This document shows, in pieces, positions 39,747 to 49,669 of a stretch of 64,000 nt of DNA (its first letter is position 1; every line of letters starts with the position of its first letter). The notes under the pieces are model-generated. The model was not told the origin of the DNA, ran no database searches, and saw only the letters and a list, made by a program, of their open reading frames with translations. The stretch is from Vreelandella nanhaiensis (GTDB taxonomy: Bacteria > Pseudomonadota > Gammaproteobacteria > Pseudomonadales > Halomonadaceae): assembly GCF_003990185.1 (NCBI RefSeq), contig NZ_RZHF01000008.1, positions 60,867 through 124,866 of the forward strand, given 5' to 3'. Made by a program: the position numbers and the translations under genes.

Positions 39747-40936
39747 CAGCGAACATCCCCCGGGGTAAATCGCAAATTGATTTGACGTAAGTTTCGTTGC
39801 TGGTCCGCTGGCAAATCTCTCAATTCGCTAAACGGAGCAGCCTGTTCAACAGCTTGAATAGCAGACCGATCAAAAGCACTATCGCCACTTGATGTCGCAA
39901 TCGACGCTGCAAGCAGCTCTCCCGATGGGCCTAAGCGTATTTGAAGCGTAGCACTCAATGAATCGCTTGCTCCAGGCGGTATCAGCCATGCCTGTTCGAC
40001 AGCACGACGTACAATATTGATAAAGCTGTTAGCTGCCTGTTGTGCCTGCTGCGCATTGGCCGCCGCTTCAGCTTCACCAGCTAACTGACGCTGCATGGCC
40101 GCCTCAGCAGCTTCTGCTGCCGCCTGTCGTTGGCGTTCGGCTTCGGCTTCGCGCTGGCGCTGTGCTTCCGCTTCCCGCTGCGCGGCTGCCTCTCGTTCGC
40201 GTTGTGCCTCAGCTTCACGCTGTTTCTGCGCTTCTATTTCCCGCGCGCGTTGTGCTTCGGCTTCAGCCTCTTTTCGAGCCCGCTCTGCTTCGGCGGCAGC
40301 TTCTGCCTCGCGTTGGCGTTGAGCTTCAGCCTCACGCTCACGCTGCTCTTGCGCTTCTTTTTCCCGCTGAGCTTTCGCTTCGGCCTCTTCTCGAGCGCGT
40401 TGCGCCTCTGCTTCACGTTGGCGTTCGGCTTCTGCCTGCTCTCGAGCCCGCTGCGCTTCGGCTTCGCGCTGACGCTGAGCCTCGGCCTCACGTGCCTCAG
40501 CCTGGGCTGCTTGTTCCTGAGCTATACGCTCAGCTTCTTCAGCACGCCGTTGAGCCTCTGCCTCGGCGGCCGCCTGGGCCTCTACAAGCGCCTGGGCCTC
40601 CTGTCGGGCAGCCTCTTCAGCGGCCTGCTGTTGTTCGGCTGCCTGAGTGTCCGGCTCCGGCTCGGCGGCTTCGGGCTCGCTTGTGTCTGGCGCCTCCACA
40701 GGTTCAGCCGCAGTGTTCATGGCTGCCTGCTGCTCGGTTACCTGCTGAGCTTGATCCGTAAAGGTTTCTGTACTGACCAAAGTGGCTTGCACAATGGATG
40801 ATGAATCAGGTTCCGCTGAGCTGCTCGGCCAGTTAATCAAACTAAAAATGATAATAGCCAAATGCACGGCTACCGCGAGGATAGCAGGCAATGTATAGCC
40901 AACATCCTGCGGGTCCCTGGGTGTATCAGTTGCCAT
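39746..40936 (-). CDS. tolA: Tol-Pal energy-coupling protein TolA
   Basis: A 396-residue inner-membrane protein spanning the periplasm. One membrane helix ([19 protein letters not shown], about residues 15-33), an acidic Pro-rich stretch, then ~180 residues of Ala/Glu/Arg/Gln repeats (units such as AEAQRQRE) forming a long helix, and a C-terminal TolA domain ([36 protein letters not shown]). It transfers force from TolQR to TolB-Pal. The start at 40936 has AAGGG upstream; 40957, overlapping tolR, is possible. The repeats create long spurious antisense frames. Confidence 0.92.
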   Translation of the reverse strand: MATDTPRDPQDVGYTLPAILAVAVHLAIIIFSLINWPSSSAEPDSSSIVQATLVSTETFTDQAQQVTEQQAAMNTAAEPVEAPDTSEPEAAEPEPDTQAAEQQQAAEEAARQEAQALVEAQAAAEAEAQRRAEEAERIAQEQAAQAEAREAEAQRQREAEAQRAREQAEAERQREAEAQRAREEAEAKAQREKEAQEQREREAEAQRQREAEAAAEAERARKEAEAEAQRAREIEAQKQREAEAQREREAAAQREAEAQRQREAEAERQRQAAAEAAEAAMQRQLAGEAEAAANAQQAQQAANSFINIVRRAVEQAWLIPPGASDSLSATLQIRLGPSGELLAASIATSSGDSAFDRSAIQAVEQAAPFSELRDLPADQQRNLRQINLRFTPGDVR

Positions 40937-40949
40937 CAGTGGTTTGCCC

Positions 40950-41384
40950 TTAGCCATCTTGCGGCGGCTCTGAAAGCAGGCCGACATTGGCAACGCCGGA
41001 GCGCTGAAGTGTGCTCATCAGCAAGACGATCTGACCATACTGCACGCTGCGGTCACCGCGTACCATTACCGGTGTGCCTGGACGACGCTGCAAGATGGCC
41101 GCAACACGCTCCGACATTTGCTCAAGTGATACCGATGTCGAATCCTCACCCAGTGTAATGAAGTAACCTCCCTCGCGATCAACCGAAATAATGATCGGAT
41201 CGCTATCCTGAGTGTCGATCGGCTCAGATGACACCTGAGGCAAGTCAACCTGGACACCTTGCGTCAGCATGGGAGCAGTGATCATGAAGATGACCAGCAG
41301 CACCAACATGACATCAATAAAGGGGACGACGTTAATCTCCCCCATCGGCTTTTTTTTGCCGCTGCGATTAAATGGACCTTGCAT
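40950..41384 (-). CDS. tolR: Tol-Pal proton-channel protein TolR
   Basis: A 144-residue ExbD-family protein. After [26 protein letters not shown] (about residues 10-35) a single membrane helix carries the proton-relevant Asp of [10 protein letters not shown] periplasmic domain follows, with [18 protein letters not shown]. With TolQ it forms the ion-driven motor for TolA. 11 bases after tolQ. Confidence 0.96.
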   Translation of the reverse strand: MQGPFNRSGKKKPMGEINVVPFIDVMLVLLVIFMITAPMLTQGVQVDLPQVSSEPIDTQDSDPIIISVDREGGYFITLGEDSTSVSLEQMSERVAAILQRRPGTPVMVRGDRSVQYGQIVLLMSTLQRSGVANVGLLSEPPQDG

Positions 41385-41395
41385 GACGAACTCCC

Positions 41396-42103
41396 TTAAC
41401 TGGCGCTAGGCTTGCCGTCACGACCTTGCAGATTACGGTGCAGGATCGCATGAAACTCTTCGGCGAAGTCCTCGTATTTACCGAGTAAGCGAGACGCATT
41501 GTTGGAAAGACGGTTATAGAAGATAACGGCTGGAATCGCTGCAAAAAGGCCCATCGCAGTGGCAATCAACGCTTCGGCAATCCAGGGAGCAACGGTTGCC
41601 AGTGTTGCCTGCTGTGTCATGGAAAGTGATTGGAAAGAACCCATGATGCCCCATACCGTACCAAACAGTCCGATATAAGGGCTGGCTGAGGCAACGGTTG
41701 CCAAAAACACCAGATGCTGGGTCAAGCGGTCTTCCTCGCGGGACCAGGCCACACGCATGCTGCGCTGTACGCCCTCCAGCACCGTATCGGCATTGCGGGT
41801 TTTAGGCATCAAACGGTTAAACTCACGAAAGCCGGACTGAAACATATGCTCGGCGCCGTGACGTGGATCATCAGCAGGAATTTCCCGATAAAGTTCGTTT
41901 AAATCAACGCCCGACCAAAACGACTCTTCGAATTGGTTGTATTCCTGTTTGGCACGGCGCAGCGCAATGCTGCGCTGAAAGATCACCACCCAAGAGAGAA
42001 TTGACCCCACCATCAGCAGCAGCATCACCAGCTGTACAACGACGCTGGCATTCATTATCAGGTGTGGGATGGACATGGTGTTATCGTTCACAGGTGCCCT
42101 CAT
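41396..42103 (-). CDS. tolQ: Tol-Pal proton-channel protein TolQ
   Basis: A 235-residue ExbB/MotA-family protein with three membrane helices (about 13-37, 130-150, 170-190). [27 protein letters not shown] and [23 protein letters not shown] are the channel motifs. Several starts are possible (TTG at 42157, ATG at 42124, 42103 or 42076). 42103 gives the N-terminal length of Pseudomonas TolQ; no ribosome site is decisive. Confidence 0.93.
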   Translation of the reverse strand: MRAPVNDNTMSIPHLIMNASVVVQLVMLLLMVGSILSWVVIFQRSIALRRAKQEYNQFEESFWSGVDLNELYREIPADDPRHGAEHMFQSGFREFNRLMPKTRNADTVLEGVQRSMRVAWSREEDRLTQHLVFLATVASASPYIGLFGTVWGIMGSFQSLSMTQQATLATVAPWIAEALIATAMGLFAAIPAVIFYNRLSNNASRLLGKYEDFAEEFHAILHRNLQGRDGKPSAS

Positions 42104-42163
42104 CAATCTATTTACGTCGGTCATTACCGACAAAGTGGTGGTTTTAAGGTTACTCAACCGTCG

Positions 42164-42577
42164 TTAAGTATCCAGTCCTGCCTTAAAGTTTGCAGGCCAG
42201 GCTTTGGGCCGAAGGCGCTTCGCATCCAGGCAGGCTATCTCGACTGTCGCGCTGCAAAGGAGTTCCTGGCCACGCTTTACACGCTGTTCAAACGTTACAC
42301 GGCAACGGCCTACGTCAGTAATGCTTGCGGTAACTTCCAAAGCCTCATCCAGGCATGCTGGTTTTGCATAGTGACAGGCTAAGCGATATACCACTAGCTG
42401 CGTGCCTTCGTCTAGCAACGTTTGCTGATCTAGACCTTGGGCACGAAGCCATTCACTGCGCGCCCGTTCCATAAACTTCAAGTAGTTAACGTAGTAGACA
42501 ATACCACCCGCGTCAGTATCTTCCATATAAACACGTATGGGGATCGAGAACGAAGCACTCATGGACAAAGCACTCAT
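42164..42577 (-). CDS. ybgC: Tol-Pal-associated acyl-CoA thioesterase YbgC
   Basis: A 137-residue hot-dog-fold thioesterase. The active-site motif is [29 protein letters not shown], with the catalytic Asp at about residue 22. It hydrolyses acyl-CoA thioesters and is linked to phospholipid synthesis enzymes in other species. The start overlaps the ruvB stop (ATGA), placing ybgC-tol genes in one transcript with ruvB. MSASFSIP at 42562 is an alternative start. Confidence 0.93.
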   Translation of the reverse strand: MSALSMSASFSIPIRVYMEDTDAGGIVYYVNYLKFMERARSEWLRAQGLDQQTLLDEGTQLVVYRLACHYAKPACLDEALEVTASITDVGRCRVTFEQRVKRGQELLCSATVEIACLDAKRLRPKAWPANFKAGLDT

Positions 42578-43611
42578 GGCCGACGCTCTCCTTCCATATC
42601 GACTGAGTGCTCATTGGGAACACGATTGAAATGCAGCCAGGCCTGTCGCGTTACCGTGCGGCCTCTGGGTGTACGCATCATCAAACCCTGCTGAATGAGG
42701 TATGGCTCGATGACGTCTTCAATCGTATTACGCTCCTCACCAATAGCAGCGGAGAGTGAATCCACCCCTACCGGGCCACCCTCGAACTTGTCAATCATAG
42801 CAAGCAGCAGGCGCCGGTCCATATGGTCCAGCCCGTAGTGGTCCACATTGAGCATGTTTAGCGCTGCATCTGCCAGATCAACATCTACCGTGCCGTTACC
42901 TTTTATTTCCGCATAGTCGCGCACACGGCGTAATAGGCGGTTGGCAATACGTGGCGTACCGCGTGAACGGCGGGCCACTTCAATAGCACCCTCGTGGCTG
43001 GTTTCCACGCCCAGCAGGCGTGCCGAGCGGGTGACGATTTCGGTAAGCTCTTCAAGGCTATAAAACTCAAGGCGTTGAACAATCCCAAAGCGGTCACGCA
43101 GCGGCGAGGTTAAAAGCCCGGCCCGCGTTGTCGCCCCTACCAGGGTGAATCGGGGCAAATCCAGTTTGATTGACCTAGCAGCGGGCCCTTCACCGATCAT
43201 GATATCGAGCTGAAAGTCCTCCATGGCTGGATAGAGGACTTCCTCAATTGCAGGCGATAGTCGATGTATTTCATCAATAAACAGCACGTCGCCAGGTTCA
43301 AGATTGGTCAACATGGCCGCCAGATCCCCTGCGCGCTCCAGTACCGGTCCCGAGGTGGACTTGAGTCCAACGCCCATCTCGGTGGCGATGATATTGGCCA
43401 GCGTTGTTTTACCCAGCCCCGGGGGGCCAAACACGAGGGTATGATCAAGGCTTTCCTCGCGGAGCCGGGCCGCGCCGATAAATATTTCCAGCTGCTCACG
43501 GACCCGTGGCTGGCCAATATAGTCATCCAGTCGCTTAGGGCGAATGGCATGGTCAATGCGCCCCTCTCCTTGCTCTGGTTCGGCAGTTATCAATCGATCA
43601 TGTTCTAACAT
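42574..43611 (-). CDS. ruvB: Holliday junction branch-migration ATPase RuvB
   Basis: A 345-residue AAA+ motor. Walker [16 protein letters not shown] (about residues 64-78), Walker [10 protein letters not shown], sensor 1 LVGATTRAG, arginine-finger region TSPLRDRFG, and a C-terminal winged helix ending [13 protein letters not shown]. It pumps DNA through RuvA-bound junctions. Separated from ruvA by 75 bases that contain a CRP-like site. ybgC overlaps its end. Confidence 0.97.
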   Translation of the reverse strand: MLEHDRLITAEPEQGEGRIDHAIRPKRLDDYIGQPRVREQLEIFIGAARLREESLDHTLVFGPPGLGKTTLANIIATEMGVGLKSTSGPVLERAGDLAAMLTNLEPGDVLFIDEIHRLSPAIEEVLYPAMEDFQLDIMIGEGPAARSIKLDLPRFTLVGATTRAGLLTSPLRDRFGIVQRLEFYSLEELTEIVTRSARLLGVETSHEGAIEVARRSRGTPRIANRLLRRVRDYAEIKGNGTVDVDLADAALNMLNVDHYGLDHMDRRLLLAMIDKFEGGPVGVDSLSAAIGEERNTIEDVIEPYLIQQGLMMRTPRGRTVTRQAWLHFNRVPNEHSVDMEGERRP

Positions 43612-43664
43612 AGGGGCTCTTCTTGAATATCCGGCGGTCTACCTGACGTACGCTTAAGCAGCAC

Positions 43665-43680
43665 TGTGACCAAGATCACG
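43665..43680. promoter_or_regulatory. CRP/Vfr-like palindrome between ruvA and ruvB
   Basis: TGTGA-N6-TCACG matches the CRP half-sites at nine of ten positions. It lies 54-69 bases upstream of ruvB and just beyond the ruvA stop. Regulatory use is unproven. Confidence 0.35.
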
Positions 43681-43686
43681 CTATTA

Positions 43687-44292
43687 TCAACCGATCATGC
43701 GGCGTGTTAGTGCTGCCTTGATCAAGGCTTCGGTTGGCTGCTGAGGATCAAGATCTGCCAACATTTTGCTGGCTTCTGTCAGCTTATATCCCAGGCTTAC
43801 CAAGGCGGATTCCGCATCAGCCAGGCTATTGCGGACAGGTTGGCCATTGGCTGCTTCCAAGGGAAGAGGCGCGTAAGAGCCATTTTCCCACTCTGGGAAA
43901 CGATCACGCATTTCAATAATAAGCCGCTCAGCAGTTTTTTTACCTACGCCCGGCAGCTTGGTGAGCGCCTTGCTGTCGTCATCACGGACGCAGCGCATAA
44001 AGGCGTCTTCATCCATACCTGAAAGGATCGCAAGTGCCAGTTTCGGACCAACACCATTGACCTTGATAAGCGCTCGGAACAGCGCGCGCTCATGCTCACG
44101 GGCAAACCCGTAAAGCAGATGGGCGTCGTCGCGAATGGTCAAATGAGTATACAGTGACGTGCTCTCACCCAAGGAAGGTAGCGATACCAGCGTATTCATT
44201 GAAGTCTCAAGCTCGTAACCCACACCATGGACATCAATGACAATCCAGGGCGGTTGTTTTTCCAGCAGATAGCCACTTAGACGTCCAATCAT
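43687..44292 (-). CDS. ruvA: Holliday junction DNA-binding protein RuvA
   Basis: A 201-residue protein: N-terminal OB fold (MIGRLSGYLLEKQPPWIVIDVHGVGYELE), middle HhH motifs (LIKVNGVGPKLALAILSG and LTKLPGVGKKTAERLIIEM, about residues 70-130), a flexible linker, and a C-terminal domain III (DAESALVSLGYKLTEASKML) that contacts RuvB. It recognises four-way junctions. Probable SOS promoter immediately upstream. Confidence 0.97.
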   Translation of the reverse strand: MIGRLSGYLLEKQPPWIVIDVHGVGYELETSMNTLVSLPSLGESTSLYTHLTIRDDAHLLYGFAREHERALFRALIKVNGVGPKLALAILSGMDEDAFMRCVRDDDSKALTKLPGVGKKTAERLIIEMRDRFPEWENGSYAPLPLEAANGQPVRNSLADAESALVSLGYKLTEASKMLADLDPQQPTEALIKAALTRRMIG

Positions 44293-44324
44293 AAATACGC
44301 TCTCGATAGTAAAAACAGGCGTTT

Positions 44325-44354
44325 ACTATAATGCTACTCTGTACATGTGACCAG
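44325..44354 (-). promoter_or_regulatory. ruvAB promoter with LexA-type SOS box
   Basis: A CTG-N10-CAG box lies at 44339-44354 (plus strand CTGTACATGTGACCAG), fitting the LexA consensus with one perfect CTGT half. On the minus strand it overlaps the -35 TGGTCA (44348-44353) of a promoter with -10 TATAGT (44325-44330) and a 17-base spacer. It sits between ruvC and ruvA, the classical place for SOS control of ruvAB. Confidence 0.6.
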
Positions 44355-44359
44355 TAGTG

Positions 44360-44911
44360 TTACAGCCGCCAACGCCCGGTGGAAGCCCGCCGGCTGCGTC
44401 CACTGGAAGCAACAGGCAAGCTATTACGCGAATAGGCGTGGGTAAGCGCAATGGCCAGGGCATCGGCGGCATCTGCCTGGGGTGTGGCGGAAAGTTTTAA
44501 CAGCGTCGTAACCATATGCTGTACCTGTAGTTTATCGGCCCCGCCCTGCCCGGTAACCGCTTCCTTGATACGCCGCGCGGCATATTCGGCAACGCTCAAT
44601 CCATGGTTTGCCATGCATACCAGTGCTGCTCCCCGCGCCTGGCCAAGCTTGAGCGCCGAGTCGACATTTTTCGACACGAAAACGCGCTCAATGGCCGTAT
44701 CCGTAGGCGAATACAACCCGACAACCTCACTCAACCCAGCATAAATCTGTGCCAAACGCTGCTCAAGGGGGCCATCCGAAGTGCGGATACAACCGCTGGC
44801 AACGTAGCTTGGCTTGCCGCCCTTCAGGTCAATAACACCGTAGCCGGTAATACGTGAGCCTGGGTCTATCCCGAGAATTCGCACCGGCAATCCTGTTTGT
44901 GCTCGATCCAT
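44360..44911 (-). CDS. ruvC: Holliday junction resolvase RuvC
   Basis: A 183-residue endonuclease that cuts Holliday junctions. The first catalytic Asp is in [17 protein letters not shown] (about residues 12-28). The later catalytic residues are in [11 protein letters not shown] (Glu) and [17 protein letters not shown] (Asp pair). The start at 44911 has AAGAGAG upstream; an upstream extension would run into the aspS terminator. The usual yebC between aspS and ruvC is absent. Confidence 0.95.
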   Translation of the reverse strand: MDRAQTGLPVRILGIDPGSRITGYGVIDLKGGKPSYVASGCIRTSDGPLEQRLAQIYAGLSEVVGLYSPTDTAIERVFVSKNVDSALKLGQARGAALVCMANHGLSVAEYAARRIKEAVTGQGGADKLQVQHMVTTLLKLSATPQADAADALAIALTHAYSRNSLPVASSGRSRRASTGRWRL

Positions 44912-44937
44912 GACGCTTATACTCTCTTTCTTAAACA

Positions 44938-44967
44938 AAAACACCGACGCTTCGGCGTCGGTGTTTT
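44938..44967 (-). terminator. strong rho-independent terminator of aspS
   Basis: A 13-bp perfect stem (AAAACACCGACGC and complement) with a TTCG loop and T runs on both sides, 62 bases after the aspS stop. It separates aspS from ruvC and argues that ruvC has its own promoter. Confidence 0.93.
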
Positions 44968-45028
44968 TGAGCGATGGAGTGTCAGATAGCCATTGGGCTC
45001 TGCGGCTATCCGATCAGTCGTCGACGTG

Positions 45029-46810
45029 TTACTCGGTTGCCGCCTCAGGCTTCACTTTCTGGCGTAAGCGAATATTTAGATCTTTCAGCTGATCTGGGCT
45101 GACTTCGCCTGGCGCGTCGGTCATCAAGCAGGCCGCGCTCTGGGTTTTCGGGAAAGCGATAACTTCACGGATAGTCTTGGCACCAACCATCAGCATGACT
45201 AGACGATCCAGGCCGAATGCCAGGCCGCCATGGGGCGGCGCGCCGTACTGAAGCGCATCCAGCAGGAAGCCAAATTTTTCCTGCGCTTCTTCTTCACCGA
45301 TGCCCAGAATCTCAAACACGGTGCTCTGCATGTTCTGATTATGGATACGGATGGAACCGCCACCAAGCTCAGTACCGTTAAGCACCATATCGTAAGCGCG
45401 TGAAAGCGCCTTCGCTGGATCGGCCTTGAGCTCTTCCGGCGTACAGGATGGTGCAGTAAATGGATGGTGCAGCGGACTCAAGCGACCGTTATCATCGGCT
45501 TCGAACATCGGGAAGTCGACAACCCATAGCGGCGCCCAGGCTTGGGTGTACAGATCCAGATCTGCACCCAGCTTAACGCGTAACGCGCCAATAGCTTCGT
45601 TGACGATACGCGTTTTATCCGCTCCGAAGAAGATGATATCGCCATCTTCTGCACCCAGACGGTCAAGAAGCTCTTCAACGATGTTTTCCATGAACTTGAC
45701 GATAGGCGACTGAAGCCCGTCAAGTCCTTTGGCACGCTCATTGACCTTGATCCAGGCCAACCCCTTGGCGCCGTAGATACCCACGAACTTGGTGTATTCA
45801 TCGATCTCCTTGCGCGAAAGCTTGGCACCACCCGGTACTTTAAGCGCAGCTACCCGACCATCTTCAGCACTGGCGGGGCCAGAGAAGACCTTGAAATCGA
45901 CCTGTTGCATAAGGTCATCAACGTCGGTCAGTTCAAGCGGAATGCGTAGATCCGGCTTATCTGAGCCAAAGCGGTCCATGGCTTCTTGCCAGGTCATGCG
46001 TGGGAATTCCGGAAGTTCGACATTCAGCACTTCCTGGAACAGCTGACGGATCATGGCTTCGGTAATGCCCATGATGTCGTCTTCTTCCACGAAAGAGGCT
46101 TCGATATCAATCTGAGTAAACTCAGGCTGACGGTCGGCGCGCAGGTCTTCATCACGGAAACATTTGGCGATCTGATAGTAACGATCGAAACCCGCCACCA
46201 TTAACAGCTGCTTGAAAAGCTGCGGCGACTGCGGCAGTGCAAAGAAACTGCCAGCATGAGTACGGCTAGGCACCAAGTAGTCACGGGCGCCTTCTGGGGT
46301 GGCCCGGGTAAGAATGGGCGTTTCAATATCCAGAAAACCTTGGTTTTCTAAAAACGCGCGAACGCTGTGGGAAATACGTGAGCGCAGGCGCAGCTTTTCG
46401 ATCATGTCAGGACGACGCAGGTCGATGTAGCGGTGCTTCAAGCGCACTTCTTCGCCTACCTTGCCATGCTCATCAAGCTGGAACGGCGGTGTTGCCGCAG
46501 TGTTAAGTACTTCTACCTCTTTCGCCAGCACCTCAATCATGCCTGTCGGCATATTGGGATTCTGGGTGCCTTCAGGGCGCAGTCTTACACGGCCGGTAAT
46601 ACGCAGGACATACTCACCGCGAGCGCGGTCGGCATTAGCAAACGCATCGGCAGTATCGGGGTCTACCACAAACTGAGCGATGCCATCGCGGTCGCGCATA
46701 TCGAGGAAAATTACCCCACCGTGATCGCGACGACGGTGTACCCATCCGCAAACGGTGATCGTTTGATCTACCAATGTCTCGTTTAGCTGGCCGCAATAAT
46801 GGCTGCGCAT
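45029..46810 (-). CDS. aspS: aspartyl-tRNA synthetase
   Basis: A 593-residue class IIb synthetase of the bacterial type. N-terminal OB anticodon domain ([25 protein letters not shown]), motif 2 region [20 protein letters not shown], bacterial GAD insertion (about residues 290-420), and motif 3 [13 protein letters not shown]. The start at 46810 ([11 protein letters not shown]) with AGGA upstream gives the normal length. It follows fmdB on the same strand. Confidence 0.97.
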   Translation of the reverse strand: MRSHYCGQLNETLVDQTITVCGWVHRRRDHGGVIFLDMRDRDGIAQFVVDPDTADAFANADRARGEYVLRITGRVRLRPEGTQNPNMPTGMIEVLAKEVEVLNTAATPPFQLDEHGKVGEEVRLKHRYIDLRRPDMIEKLRLRSRISHSVRAFLENQGFLDIETPILTRATPEGARDYLVPSRTHAGSFFALPQSPQLFKQLLMVAGFDRYYQIAKCFRDEDLRADRQPEFTQIDIEASFVEEDDIMGITEAMIRQLFQEVLNVELPEFPRMTWQEAMDRFGSDKPDLRIPLELTDVDDLMQQVDFKVFSGPASAEDGRVAALKVPGGAKLSRKEIDEYTKFVGIYGAKGLAWIKVNERAKGLDGLQSPIVKFMENIVEELLDRLGAEDGDIIFFGADKTRIVNEAIGALRVKLGADLDLYTQAWAPLWVVDFPMFEADDNGRLSPLHHPFTAPSCTPEELKADPAKALSRAYDMVLNGTELGGGSIRIHNQNMQSTVFEILGIGEEEAQEKFGFLLDALQYGAPPHGGLAFGLDRLVMLMVGAKTIREVIAFPKTQSAACLMTDAPGEVSPDQLKDLNIRLRQKVKPEAATE

Positions 46811-46878
46811 GTCAAATCCTGTTCTGTTACGTGGCAAATAAGGTGTCACGAGCCATTATAGGCTCAGACAGCCGCAAC

Positions 46879-47157
46879 TTAGGCTGCGGCGCCTTTTGAC
46901 TTGGAAGTAGTGTCACTTTTGGCGCTGGTACTGGAAGATGTTCCGTTTGCATCAGCTGCCAGGTTCTTCTTACTTCCCGTTTTGAAATCGGTTTCATACC
47001 AACCACCGCCTGCAAGGCGGAAGCCAGCTGCGGATACTAGCCGCTCCAGATCATTCTGGTTACATGCAGGACACTCTTTTAGCGGGTCTGCGCTAATTTT
47101 CTGCAATTTTTCCATGCGATGGCCGCAGGCCTTGCACTCATATTCATAGATAGGCAT
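46879..47157 (-). CDS. FmdB-family zinc-ribbon protein
   Basis: A 92-residue protein: MPIYEYECKACGHRMEKLQK, then ECPACNQNDLERLVSAAGFRLAGGGWYETDF. Two CxxC pairs form a zinc ribbon of the FmdB/CxxC_CXXC_SSSS family. The C-terminal 25 residues are Ser/Thr/Lys-rich and likely disordered. Its role is unknown, though it is commonly encoded just before aspS, as here. The start at 47157 follows AGGAG; any longer form is not supported. Confidence 0.9.
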   Translation of the reverse strand: MPIYEYECKACGHRMEKLQKISADPLKECPACNQNDLERLVSAAGFRLAGGGWYETDFKTGSKKNLAADANGTSSSTSAKSDTTSKSKGAAA

Positions 47158-47295
47158 GTTGATAACTCCTGAAAAGCTCAACGACGACAGGATATTGGCG
47201 TATATAAACGCAGCCAGCTGCGAATATGTGGCCTGCCGAGATAAAATCCAAGGCTGCGGTTGATCAAGCGGCAATATTATACCCTTTTGTGCCCC

Positions 47296-47326
47296 CTGCC
47301 GAGCAAGGCTAACTGCTGCTCGGCAG
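47296..47326 (+). promoter_or_regulatory. hairpin in leader of D-2-hydroxyacid dehydrogenase gene
   Basis: Perfect 10-bp arms, CTGCCGAGCA and TGCTCGGCAG, with an 11-base loop, ending only five bases before the GGAGAG ribosome site. It could influence translation or act as an attenuator; no known riboswitch is recognised. Confidence 0.5.
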
Positions 47327-47343
47327 TCATTGGAGAGAACAAA

Positions 47344-48297
47344 ATGCCTCATGCAGTGATGCTAGATGCTAAAAGCCTCGGTCCGCAGATCGATTTAAGC
47401 GCAATTCGTGATGCGGTTACCCAACTTGATGTATTTGATCAAAGCTCTACCCAGCAAGCTAAAGAGCGCTTGGCTAATGCTGACATTGCTCTAGTTAACA
47501 AGGTCGTACTCGACGCAGAAACCCTGCAACAGCTGCCCTCGCTTCGCTTGATATGCGTGATGGCGACAGGTCTTAACAATATTGACCTAGACGCTGCCAA
47601 GGCACTTAACATCAGCGTCAAGAACGTGACTGCCTATGGCACTGCAAGCGTTTCCCAGCATACGTTAATGCTGATGCTGACATTGGCAAATAGGTTGCCG
47701 CAGTATCAGCGTGAGGTGGCAAACGGCGCTTGGCAACGTAGCGACTTCTTTTGCCTGCAGGACCACCCGACGCTGCAGCTGGCTGGCAAACGGTTGGTGA
47801 TGGTTGGCCAGGGCGAGTTGGGCACGGAAGTGGCCCGCTTGGCAGAGGCATTTGGCATGCAGGTCACGTTTGCGGCCCGACCCGGCAATGAGGCGAATGA
47901 TTCTCGCCCCCCATTAGATGCTCTACTGCCCGGGGCCGATATTATCAGCCTGCATTGCCCGTTAAATGCTGATACTCAGCATCTTATTAATCGCCAACGT
48001 TTAGCGGCTGCCAAATCATCACTTCTAGTGGTCAACTGCGCTCGCGGGGGCATTATCGATGAAACCGCAGCCCTTGAGGCGCTGCGCCAGGGCACTATCG
48101 GCGGCTTAGCTGTTGATGTACTGCCCGTAGAACCTCCTCGTGATGGCCACCCGTTGCTTGATGCCTTGTCAGAGCCGCTTAATCTTATCGTGACGCCACA
48201 TAATGCCTGGATAACGCCGGAAGCACGCCAGAACATTATTGCACTAACTGCCAATAATATTGCCGAGTGGGAAAAGCAGAGCGCAACTACTGAGTAG
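47344..48297 (+). CDS. D-2-hydroxyacid dehydrogenase (glycerate/hydroxypyruvate reductase type)
   Basis: A 317-residue NAD(P)-dependent D-2-hydroxyacid dehydrogenase. The cofactor loop is GKRLVMVGQGELGTEVARLA (about residues 145-164); the catalytic Arg is in VVNCARGGIIDETA, the Glu in VDVLPVEPP and the His in IVTPHNAWITPEA. YGTASVSQHTLMLML is close to glycerate dehydrogenase/HprA proteins, but substrate cannot be fixed from sequence. The start at 47344 has GGAGAG upstream. Its 3' end overlaps acyP by 11 bases, tail to tail. Confidence 0.9.
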   Translation: MPHAVMLDAKSLGPQIDLSAIRDAVTQLDVFDQSSTQQAKERLANADIALVNKVVLDAETLQQLPSLRLICVMATGLNNIDLDAAKALNISVKNVTAYGTASVSQHTLMLMLTLANRLPQYQREVANGAWQRSDFFCLQDHPTLQLAGKRLVMVGQGELGTEVARLAEAFGMQVTFAARPGNEANDSRPPLDALLPGADIISLHCPLNADTQHLINRQRLAAAKSSLLVVNCARGGIIDETAALEALRQGTIGGLAVDVLPVEPPRDGHPLLDALSEPLNLIVTPHNAWITPEARQNIIALTANNIAEWEKQSATTE

Positions 48298-48562
48298 AAA
48301 AGGTATCTGGCGCATGGTCTTGGGCTAGCGTTTCGTACTCAACATGGGTGACCCGCGCATTCGCGGGCCCCTGCCACAGCCATTCGCTTAGTGTTTTAAC
48401 CTTCTCTCTATCGCCGCACATCAACACTTCAACCCGCCCATCAGCAAGGTTTTTGGCATAACCGGTTATATTGGCTTGTAGGGCCTGTTTCTGTGTGGCG
48501 CGGCGGTAGCCTACGCCCTGCACTTTTCCTGTTACCAATGCACGTAGATAGTAGCTTGTCAT
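48287..48562 (-). CDS. acyP: acylphosphatase
   Basis: A 91-residue enzyme hydrolysing acyl phosphates. The active-site loop GKVQGVGYRRATQKQAL carries the catalytic Arg, and the catalytic Asn is in ITGYAKNLADGRVEVLMCG. The start at 48562 (TGATG with brkB) was chosen over a GTG one codon upstream. Coupled to brkB, convergent and overlapping with the dehydrogenase gene. Confidence 0.92.
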   Translation of the reverse strand: MTSYYLRALVTGKVQGVGYRRATQKQALQANITGYAKNLADGRVEVLMCGDREKVKTLSEWLWQGPANARVTHVEYETLAQDHAPDTFSTQ

Positions 48563-49515
48563 CACAGCTCACCTGAATCTTGGTGCGTATGGTGCTTGGG
48601 TCCACGTGGTTCAATCTCCAGCAACTCCTGTTTGACCAGCACGGCGCTATTGCGAGGAATAAGCTTTCTGCCTCGACACAATAGAAGAGAGCGTGTAAAC
48701 GCTGCACCAAATAATAAAATAAGAGATGAGTAATAAACCCACAGCAATACCATGACGACCGACCCAGCTGCGCCGTACGTCGATGCAGTCGCGGTATAGG
48801 CCAGATAAACCGCAATCACGTTGCGACCGATAGTAAACAATACGGCGGTGACAACAGCGCCAATAAATACGTCTTGCCAGCGCAGTACTACATCTGGCAA
48901 TACCTTGAAAATGGTTGCAAACAACAGGGTTACAACACCTAATGAAATAAGCGATTCCAGAGTTGTCGTGAAATAGCTCGCCAATGGAACAATATCGTTG
49001 GCCATTTGGAGCATACTCCGCAATACCACGCCCAACACGAGTGAAACCAGCAAAATAAAGCCAATAGAAAGCACAACGGTGAGCGATAGCAACCGGGTTT
49101 TAATAAATATAAACATGCTGTTGCTGGTAGGTTTAGCGGTCACTCCCCAGATGGTGTTCAGCGAAAACTGCATTTGTGCAAAAACTGTTGTGGCACCGAT
49201 TAAAAGCGCACCAAAACCCAATAAGGTTGGCAGTAAACCCGATTCTTCGATTCGTGATTGGGCAACCGCATCTTCAATAGCAGAAGCCACGTCAACGCCT
49301 AGTGAGCCTTGTAATTGAGCAACAATTTGCCCTTGCGCTGCGTCTTCCCCTAGTACAACACCAATCACCGTCACAGCAATAATGATCGTGGGGGCCAGCG
49401 AGAACAACGTATAAAAAGCCAGCGAGCCAGCATAGCTAAATGCATTGCGCTCAAGCCAGAGCGCTATTGCATCCTGTATTACCTTTCGCCAAAACGTGAG
49501 GGCGCTTTTAATCAT
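48562..49515 (-). CDS. YihY/BrkB-family inner-membrane protein
   Basis: A 317-residue membrane protein with about six helices. SYAGSLAFYTLFSLAPTIIIAV, IWGVTAKPTSN and YAGSLAF-type motifs are typical of the family once misnamed RNase BN. GAAGSVVMVLLWVYYSSLILLFGAAFT is the conserved last helix pair. Its function is uncertain (possibly transport). The ATG at 49515 has AAGGG at good spacing; the ATG at 49521 is too close. The C-terminal tail is charged. Confidence 0.9.
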   Translation of the reverse strand: MIKSALTFWRKVIQDAIALWLERNAFSYAGSLAFYTLFSLAPTIIIAVTVIGVVLGEDAAQGQIVAQLQGSLGVDVASAIEDAVAQSRIEESGLLPTLLGFGALLIGATTVFAQMQFSLNTIWGVTAKPTSNSMFIFIKTRLLSLTVVLSIGFILLVSLVLGVVLRSMLQMANDIVPLASYFTTTLESLISLGVVTLLFATIFKVLPDVVLRWQDVFIGAVVTAVLFTIGRNVIAVYLAYTATASTYGAAGSVVMVLLWVYYSSLILLFGAAFTRSLLLCRGRKLIPRNSAVLVKQELLEIEPRGPKHHTHQDSGEL

Positions 49516-49669
49516 ATTCATTCCCTTGAGTTAATTTAACGATTTCTGTATATGAATCAGCTTATCAGCATATTGAATGCGAGCGCAGTGCGCAGTATTG
49601 ATCACATTGCACGCTATAACCTCCCCATTCATAATAGTTTTTTATTAACCAAACGCCCAAGGAAGTACC

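Noticed and set aside
40130..40600. CRISPR-like or satellite array
   Set aside because: The near-repeats are codon-level repeats of the TolA helix, irregular in length and fully coding.
40042..40801. Plus-strand frames of 239 and 223 residues across tolA
   Set aside because: They arise from the Ala/Glu/Arg codon repeats of TolA read backwards and have no real protein character.
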